Source: Trichoplax sp. H2 (Eukaryota > Placozoa > Uniplacotomia > Trichoplacea). Taken from it: a stretch of 64,000 nucleotides of DNA. The position numbers were made by a program, and so were the translations under genes. Below, piece by piece: positions 49,571-64,000 of the stretch (position 1 is its first letter; each line of letters begins with the position of its first letter). The notes beneath the pieces were generated by a model. The model was given only the letters and a program-made list of their open reading frames with translations. It had not been told where the DNA came from and did no database searches. Location of the stretch: assembly GCA_003344405.1 (NCBI GenBank), contig NOWV01000026.1:1-64000 (forward strand), in the 5' to 3' direction.

Positions 49571-52500
49571 TTAAAATTTTCTTTTAAGAGTGGCTACTGA
49601 AGTTTCCGTATTGACATGAACCGCATGAATACCATCCGCATGGGTTGAACAGCAAAAGCTTAAAAAAATATAATTATGAATAAATAAATAACAGACAACA
49701 TATCGTGCCTATTATATCGTACTTTCAGATAAGAGAAAAATTAAGACTAACTGCTTATCTGTATCGCTACAAATTCCAGTGATGGGTCCAGCTCCATTAA
49801 TGCTATACTGCAATAGACAATCTGTAACACGGAGTAATAATAAAATAGAATTACGTCACCTACACTACAATGAATATAAATGATAACTTTAAATGTTGCA
49901 GAATACATATTCTCAACCGCTTAATAATATGTAATTGCTACGTTATCATTACCATAATCTTTGCTATGCAATAAGAAACTAGAAGACCACATTCCCTTTT
50001 AATCACTACCTCATCATCTTAATAATTTTTAAAAATATTATTATTGTATACAAGCTACTGTAATACACAATCTATAAAAATATCACATCAATTAAAATGC
50101 CTAAGAAATGCAATTTCCATGCAGCAATGGCAATGAATATTAACAGTGCAGTTCGTACCGGTAGTATTTTTATCCCACATACGGACGGAATGATCGTAGG
50201 ATGAAGTAAGAATTCTGTACAATCACGAAAAAATTTTACCTGAGAAAGAAAGCCTAAGAAAGAGAGTATCACTAATCTACAGTATATGAATACAAAGCTA
50301 TGATTTCCTACATGAAATACCCAACGAAATGCAAAAGGTAGTACACTAATTTCAACAATTAAAACATAATATTCTAACAAATTTTTGTCGAAGGCAGCAA
50401 AACAACAGGCAGAAACGGTCAAGGAATGGCCATAAAATTTCGCTACGGCATTTTGCGCTCTTACATCCCACATCTATTAAATGTGCACACAATTTCGGAC
50501 AAGTCACTTCTAAGAGGATAAGATTGCATTTATCATTCTATAGGAATTGTATTAAATCAATGATTATGATGGCAATCGGAATACGATTCAATGTAAAAAA
50601 CGACGATTCTCTTGTTTAATTGGTAAATAAAGTTAAAAGTACAGCATCAGGGTAAGTTATAATCTTCTTCGATCTATTGAACCCAACCTATCAGTACAGT
50701 TAACAATGCAATAACTATAACGTTACTTTTAATTATTCGAATTGCACACTAATCGTTAAGAACTATGTATTATCTAATCTAATTATCTAAGGGTTACTCA
50801 AAGTCTTACTAGATTTTTAAATTCAAATACAAGTAATGAATGGAAATACCTAAAATATGACTATTTATAAATAAATTTCATTCTCTACAATCGTTACGCC
50901 GTGAATAATTGTAATATTTGTATTTTTCCAATCTTGTCTCCGTACCATTTTTTATAACATTTAACTAAATGTTTTTGAACCTAATATCAAAAGCGCACGG
51001 TACTATGCAAGTAACTAAGAACGAATCTCATAAAAAGCGTATGAATATCCATTTTAATCATACCACGCAATCACAGCCTTGATTATTAACTCCGCTACCA
51101 CTTGTGATCACATAGTTTCCGTCGCAGCTGATATCACAGTACGTCTACAAATAAATGCAAACTAACGTTAAGTAACAAAATGCAATGATTGGAAACAGCA
51201 AATTGTAAACTATAAACAGAATACTATCTCCTTGAACGTAGATTGTATTAAGCCTTTAATTATTAGTGACTCATAGTTGCAGCTACAAATAAAGAATTTG
51301 AGGATCAAGATAATTTGATACACCTTTAAAAATTTCGAATTAATATATTTTCTTATACAGCAACTAGTCGTTTGAATTTAATTCTTTTTTTAATTATTGC
51401 GTTTAGATGACTGGAAGTTAAGGGATTACTGAAAGAGTTATTTAGAGAAAAATAACTATGCAACGTTGAAATCAGCACTGTTCATTTGATATACTGTTTA
51501 AGTTTCGTTGATACGTCGAATTTTTTAGTTAATTCCAATACAGTGATGTAGTACTAGGAAAGTAGTGCCTACCATTCACTTACAAGTATATTATGTCGTG
51601 CTGGAAAGGTCATTGCAACTTCCATTGATTTTGAATCCCATATCCTTAGAAAAACAAATAGATAAATTACGTAATGTCAAGTAAAAATCCTTTGTTTACA
51701 TATACAGTTATTTGCGCCGTCATAATAAAAGTTATCATGGCTAAATGTGGTATTGCATTAGGAATGTTATGTGATAGATTTTTTACAGGACTCTACATCT
51801 TTGACATTAAAATCTAACCAATTTTATGAAAGTAAAGAGAATCTTATTACATGAAACAGCAACAGTACAGTATACTCCGAGTATAAAAACTTGAAAATCT
51901 AATAGCGCATCCCTATTTCTCCTACATACTAGTATTAATCACTAGGATTAGTAAAGGAAATAGATTTGGGTTAGCATACGTATATTTCCGATTAGTAGAA
52001 ACAATAAGAAGGTATGAATTTATTTATTAACCAGAAATGCGAAATATAAATTTGTTTCATTTGAAGGATATTTATAACAGTCTACTATTACAAGTTTATA
52101 ATAAATTCATATAAATTATATATATTTTTACCTTAGACATTTATCTTCGCTTGTTTGCGCAATGAGATTATTACTACTCTCTTTAGGAAACCATTGCAAA
52201 TGTGTCACCTTCACGAAAACAGGAAATACTACTGTTTAGTTAGGTTAGTCATAAATCCTTCCAGCACGACAAAGATGTTCAAAACGTCGCCGAAATAGTT
52301 AATCAGTGTTTCTATCTCAGTAGATTACAAACCAAATTTCTATTAATATTTCGTCGCTTTATTGCTTTTCCAGTTTCAATATCCCATAAACAAACCGTAT
52401 TATCACGAGATCCAGAACATAAATTAGTATTGTCTATAATAGCAGAACCATTAGAGCACGGTGTTATTAATTACGTATACTGAAACAGAGAATACATCCC

Positions 52501-55500
52501 ATTCCCTAAATCTACTTTCTGTGGTAACTTATAAATCTTAAATTTAATAAATAGTGTATATTAACAAAAGTTTTCATTCTGATAAATCAATAAAGTGGAC
52601 AATTGTATACTGGTTCAAGTGTACGATTCTAGTCAATTTCCTGAAATATACGAAAACATACTAGATAAAGCTACGAATTTGAATTTAAGTTACCTGAATT
52701 AACGGTAATGCCTGTAACTACCAAATCATGGCAGATAAATTCACGAATAAAATCGTCGTTTTCACCGTCGTATTGCCACATTCGAATGCTACGATCTCTA
52801 GAGCAACTGAAGACTGATCGAATTATGTTCGCATGTATAACCTGTAGCAGAAATTTGATATTAAATTAAAAGACTAATCGAAAGCAAAATTTAACCGCTG
52901 AATAAATTTTGATGATATAAATTCTCAACAGGAATAATACGATGACTATGAGGATGAATATATTACTTTTCTATTGCAGAATTAAGCTCAGATTGAGGAT
53001 AATGGGACGTGGGACATTGTCAATTTGAATTATTAAGTTCGTCGATTGGATCGAAGTGGACTATAAGTTTTGACTGTATCCGTTTTACAGAAGGTATTAC
53101 GAAGTTAGTGGATTATTAAAAGAAGGAATAGAAATTCCACCTTTGGTCTATGATTGTAACAGGAAAGTATCATGTACATAGAGGTAAGAAAAAACCTCTA
53201 TCTATTTTTTCTTACCTCCATGGTCATGCAGTGTACGACCATGTTGAAATCAGTTAGTACTTCATCGAAGCACTCGTATACTTCTTCAGTAGATTTAAGA
53301 TGAGATTGTCAGTAACTAAAGTATAAATACTAGTAGATTGCATTGCTCTCTGCTTATATCTAATTTCCGCGCCAAGAGCCCAGTTTATCTCTGTATTGTC
53401 TTACAAATCTGTTTGATAACAAAGATCGACCTACTTTTGACCATCTTGTCTTCGCCGTTGTGAAGGTACAACATCTGAGCTATGTCCCACGGGCATAATT
53501 CATAGCGTGCCTTCACTCAGTCATAGGTAATAACCTGTACATAGGCTTCCTACGTCCTTCAAATATAAGCATAAATATACAGTAGTCTGATATAGTGTTG
53601 CAAAATTATAATCATTACGGATAAGTAATAAGTTACATGTATTTAACGCCGTGTTGATTCATTTGCAACACAGTAAGACGTTATTAGAAATACATTCTAG
53701 TCTCTAAGGTAGAATTACATGAGAATAACAAACAGATCCTCAAAGTATTACAATTTTTGCGGATTTAAAATTATATATAACCACGTGACTGAGTGATATA
53801 TGCAGTATGTAGTACTTATACTGTACTGGACTATAATTTAAACTGAGCTTCTCTCAATTTCGACAACTTCCGTTGTTAGATTCTTTAGATTCTTTAACTT
53901 GTGCTTATCGCTAGTAGCCTACAGTCATTGCTAATTCAGTTCAAATTTTTTATGTGAAATATTCCATAAATGAACCATAGTTTTCACCTATTCGGTTTAT
54001 TAAGTTGAAGAATATAAGTATATATCTACTGTATACAAGTGAGAATCTAACCCCTTAGTGTAACTATACGTCACCCTAAAGGAACAATCTATTAGAAATG
54101 GCAGTAATTCTAAAAATCTTGTTAAATGCTATTTTTATGTTGCCGCTGTACTTCAGTCTGTATCTTATTAAACCCCCTACCAGTATTTTATCGATCCCAC
54201 ACGTAGCTGTGCTTAATATTATTAATGTATAGTATATGTGATTCTGATCACTGTAAGATTGCTACATTATTATTTATTTATATTCAGGATTCAGTAACTG
54301 ATATAAATTAATTAAAATACAATTAACGATAGAGCATCGAAATATCTTGATTTACATTTGTAGTTGAGTCCAATTCACTGCCAACTTTGTTACGTAACGT
54401 AAAGTAAATGATCTCAGTCTTACGTAATTTCCAGTTACCTATTCAGGGGAATAATTTTCTGATAGTAATAAAGTATAGTTATATATACCATCATATTTAT
54501 ACATTATGTAGGTATATCCAGGTTCGAATTTAATGCTTGAATTTTTTATTGTACCTTTGTGATTTCTTTATTATGCCCGAACCATCTGCGTATGATATTA
54601 CCAGTCCTCCAGTTATAGGCCAGGACTGTCTACGAAAAACAAGAAATTTCAAATTTACGCTTCGTTTAATTTGGAGACAATGCTGCAAAAAGTAAGTAGC
54701 ATAACTATCATCTTTGTATAACATATTAATACGAAAATTAGCACTTTTTAACAAAGTACTTGATTGATCTGATCAGAAGACCAAAGTAGATGATGATCAA
54801 CCAATAGAAAGTAACTATAATTGTAAATATAGTGTAGTGAGATGTTATACTAATATTATACGTGCTATGGTATTAGTATGCATTCTGTGTAGTCAGTATG
54901 ATGAACGTTAGAGGTTCAGGTTCCGTATTAGTGAATAAAATAACTACGCGATAAGAGTATTGTACTGACCCCCGATATCAGTAAGAGGAGTCAAGTAGAA
55001 CTATGTAGATAATGTTACATATTTGTACGTGTAATACTTTGTGCTTTAAGATGTAAGATATAATAAGAATATAACGAGAACCGGGAGCATTCTGTAAGGT
55101 TAGTTGCGTGAGACATTACTCGGTAATAACGGTCTGAAACATTGCATATAGAGAAGTAATTGCTACTACAGTGCGAATATTTAGTGAGAGACTATAATAT
55201 AGAATAATAAAATTTGCAAAGTTTGCTCCATGAAGATTCTAACTGAATGGTCAGGTTTTAGAATACCATAACCAAGTTTTCATGTACTATACACAATAAT
55301 ATACAGCTGTTAAATATAATAAATTTAAAATATTACAATACTATGAAGGCTAAATCTTTGAATATCCGTATCATAAAAATATCTACACGATACTTATACG
55401 TACACATATAGCATTACCTTGTCCTGGCTACCAGATATCGTAACGCCGTAGCTCATGTTATTAATACATGTTACTGGCTCACTATGACATGCAGCGGTTC

Positions 55501-55573
55501 TTGCTGTTGGATTCTCATTTGCCTGGTGATCTATTTGACTTATTTCTTCCTTACCAAAACAACATCGAAACAT
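49571..55573 (-). CDS. WDR31: WD-repeat protein WDR31
   Basis: Eleven exons: 55573-55418, 54629-54555, 52841-52694, 52433-52333, 52208-52132, 51644-51584, 51144-51064, 50473-50379, 50214-50145, 49807-49752, 49658-49571; 335 residues against 367 in human WDR31, all phases closing. The start MFRCCFGKEE has paired cysteines that could be acylated. Repeats are recognisable as TVLAYNWRTGNIIRRWFGH, RSIRMWQYDG, RDNTVCLWDIETGKA, EDKCLRIWDSKSMEVAMTF, IWDVRAQ-like MWDVRAQNAVAKFYGHS and HSVRMWDKNT. TYCDISCDGNYV and SGSG mark the WDR31-specific loop. The family is linked to cilia in some animals through ELMOD and RP2 partners; that role here is inference. Head-to-head with ABCF1. Confidence 0.88.
53178..53221. 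other. Hairpin in a WDR31 intron
   Basis: 17-base arms at 53178-53194 and 53205-53221 pair with one mismatch around a 10-base loop; core GGTAAGAAAAAA with TTTTTTCTTACC. Confidence 0.6.
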
Positions 55574-55759
55574 TGTAGATAAGCACGGTAAGAATATCTT
55601 GTTATGACAATATTATACGGTTATGTAGAATATGAATACATAGAAGTTATAAGTTATCACAAGTTCGACTTGCTGAATTGATGAGTGCACAATAGCGTAA
55701 GAAATGCAGACGCGCCCAGTTGCATAGGTAACTAGTAACCATGGAGATTAGTTCTACAT

Positions 55760-56435
55760 CTACAGTACAGTTGAATATAGTACTGTACAGTACTGTACTG
55801 TATGTCATACAATCCCAACATCGCCTTAAACAGTAATGTTGAGTGAGGGTAAAGGGTAGGCAACACCTCCCAGCTAGGCTACCCTTTACCCCTAACTCAA
55901 CATTACTGTGCATTACTAGGCATGGATAGAGCTGCCGACCTTCAGCCAGTGAACTTTCGTTAACCAACATTCACCGCGAACGTTTGGATATTTGTTAAAA
56001 ATTTTGAATGAATGCTGGGATAACATTCAAACTTGAAACAAAGTTTTATTGTCGTAATAACATTCAAACTGAAACAAAGATTTATTTTCGCAACTACATT
56101 TACAGTAAATTTGAAGCAAAGTTTTGACTGAATGAATGTTTGTCCAGATTTCCATGTGAATGTACAGTATGTGCATCTACAGGTAGTAGTCCATGGGTTA
56201 GGATTTGAACATCAAGTTAATAAGTTAAACCTGAAACTGTACAATACAGTACAGTACGGTGCTGTCCTTTACAGTACAGTACTGTACAGTACTGTACGCT
56301 GAGTGTACAGTACTACTGTACAGTGTACAGTACGTACTGTACTGTACTGTACTGTACGGTACATGCAGTGAGGTTTTCTTTGAGTACTGTAGTCCACGGT
56401 CCAAGATACAGTACACTACACTACAGTACACTGAA
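55760..56435. repeat. (GTACW)n array G between WDR31 and ABCF1
   Basis: Blocks at 55760-55805 and 56235-56435, with single copies between. The array ends about 190 bp from the WDR31 ATG and 160 bp from the ABCF1 ATG. Open frames on both strands across it are repeat artefacts. Confidence 0.9.
55831..55908. other. Long foldback in the WDR31/ABCF1 promoter interval
   Basis: Arms at 55831-55859 and 55879-55908 match over about 29 bp with one mismatch and one single-base bulge, around a loop of about 19 bases (55860-55878). The arms contain CAGTAATGTTGAGT and TAAAGGGTAG. The geometry resembles a small foldback element or a precursor-like RNA hairpin; which of these is unknown. Confidence 0.7.
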
Positions 56436-56583
56436 ACGAGATGAATATCATCCCTGCCTAGTTTCACTAGCGTACGTGAATCGCAACATCGAATTTCAAT
56501 TATTGTGCGTAACTGTGCTAATCTTTGGCTGCTCGTTTCTTATCTTTTACGCATTTAGTAGTACAGTACTGTATAACGCTATT

Positions 56584-56597
56584 GATATCAAGGTATA

Positions 56598-56601
<4 letters not shown>
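56584..56601. repeat. 18-bp direct repeat overlapping the ABCF1 start
   Basis: GATATCAAGGTATAATGG occurs here, where it contains the ATG, and again identically at 58896-58913. There it spans an ABCF1 exon-intron boundary (codons Asp-Ile-Lys, then GTATAA). Confidence 0.8.
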
Positions 56602-63131
<6,530 letters not shown>

Positions 63132-64000
63132 ATTTGCTTTGATAGCTGTAATGTAACCGGCATTTAGGTATAACTTGAAACACTAAAGTGATCAAGGAAG
63201 CTATAAATTGATAGGTTCCTTGCATTGTATCTATTTTATTAAATTACCTTTGATCAGATGTTAACCTTCACTTTAGGTGAGTGATGATTACATTTGGGTA
63301 AAATTAGCTGTCTGGCTAGTAAAACTAATTACTATAGATTGATCAGATAGTTAATTTGATCTCAACGATGAACGACTATACAAACTCATTAAGTTGTATA
63401 ATCAATTACTCGAAACCGACAACTGCCGCAAATGTAGTAATGACGTACTCATTTCTGCAGCTATTAATTCGATTAGCACAGAAATGCTCATCGAGGCACT
63501 GTTAATAAATTATCGAATGGATAATTACAATAAATAGCTTATGTAAATTAACCGTTAAACATGTATCGCTGATAGCAATACCTAATTATTACTTTTGGCA
63601 ATTCTGTATTTACGGGTATGACAGAGCATCGCTTTACTCCTTACCTCGTAAAGTAATTATTATTAAATGTAAAACTCAGCAAAAGTATCAAAACCCGAAG
63701 GATAAGATTAACGTTTGTATTCTAAAGTATTATTTGGGTTTCTGATGATAACTATAAATTTTACTTTAAAAAGCAGCTATGAAATTAGTCTGCTCTAGCA
63801 TATTCGCAACATCGTTGATAACAGACTAGGAAGGTAGATTGCAAAGATACACGTATAATTGCAAAATCTATAATATCAGATTCTCCTTATCCTTTACTAT
63901 AACTATTATATCATAGTGTTAGTAAAATTGAGCGATTTAAATGAGTAATTACATATAGATTAATTTATGTTAATACTAGACAATCGATTCGATCTTTTTG
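63132..64000. other. Right flank after ABCF1
   Basis: AT-rich 3' region. Apart from the coding-like stretch listed separately, nothing is recognised and no GTAC array is present. Confidence 0.5.
63352..63537. CDS. Coding-like stretch, strand and product unresolved
   Basis: About 185 bp with less extreme AT content than its surroundings. On the plus strand it stays open for about 60 codons up to the TAG at 63535-63537, with a helix-like translation (ERLYKLIKLYNQLLETDN, VLISAAINSISTEMLIEALL) but no in-frame upstream ATG. A second plus frame and part of a minus frame are also open, so the strand is unsure. The strand-alternation pattern predicts a minus-strand gene here, converging on ABCF1. 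No family recognised. Confidence 0.3.

Noticed and set aside
49571-55573. Assignment as a second PRPF4-type WD protein
   Set aside because: No SFM domain, and the loop between repeats (TYCDISCDGNYV) and the N-terminus match WDR31 instead.
56185-56220. A minus-strand T-loop-like GTTCAAATCC suggesting a tRNA
   Set aside because: No acceptor stem or D arm can be folded around it.

Overview
This is nuclear DNA of an animal, AT-rich and gene-dense. Thirteen intron-rich protein genes could be assembled exon by exon. Their reading phases close across nearly every junction, and most end within a few residues of the length expected for the animal family. Introns are mostly 60-400 bp, with minima near 64 bp. 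The gene set (YPEL5, WDR31, JMJD8 and FAM174-type proteins beside universal eukaryotic genes) points to a metazoan. Compact introns, base composition and lack of recognisable transposons would suit a placozoan or another early-branching animal, but the lineage is inference. Nothing bacterial, viral or plasmid-like was seen.

Layout: YPEL5 (+, 1.3-2.9 kb); PRPF4 (-, 3.8-7.3); clathrin light chain (+, 7.9-10.5); an unrecognised minus-strand coding fragment near 12.9; a PLAT plus ankyrin-repeat protein (+, 13.9-19.2); mitochondrial GrpE (-, 20.4-21.1); XPNPEP3 (+, 21.8-25.7); a FAM174-like membrane protein (-, 26.2-28.7); PSMD12/Rpn5 (+, 29.9-32.4); JMJD8 (-, 34.4-39.5); Fcf2/DNTTIP2 (-, 40.8-43.2); PIGC (+, 43.8-48.0); WDR31 (-, 49.6-55.6); ABCF1 (+, 56.6-63.1); a coding-like stretch at 63.4. 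Strand alternates almost perfectly, giving five head-to-head pairs that share 0.6-1.2 kb promoter intervals, and convergent 3' ends between them. The genes serve unrelated housekeeping roles (splicing, ribosome biogenesis, translation, proteasome, GPI anchors, endocytosis, mitochondrial proteostasis), so the pairing looks like genome architecture rather than one pathway.

Two things stand out. First, dense arrays of a palindromic pentamer lattice, (GTACW)n, occur almost only in the promoter intervals. They usually stop about 50-200 bp short of start codons and are nearly absent from convergent 3' intergenic DNA. Second, GC-AG introns are unusually common: four are strongly supported by protein continuity and one by frame logic in about 130 introns, with two or three further candidates. 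Smaller items are several perfect or near-perfect foldbacks, one flanked by a 9-bp direct repeat, and the PLAT-ankyrin fusion.
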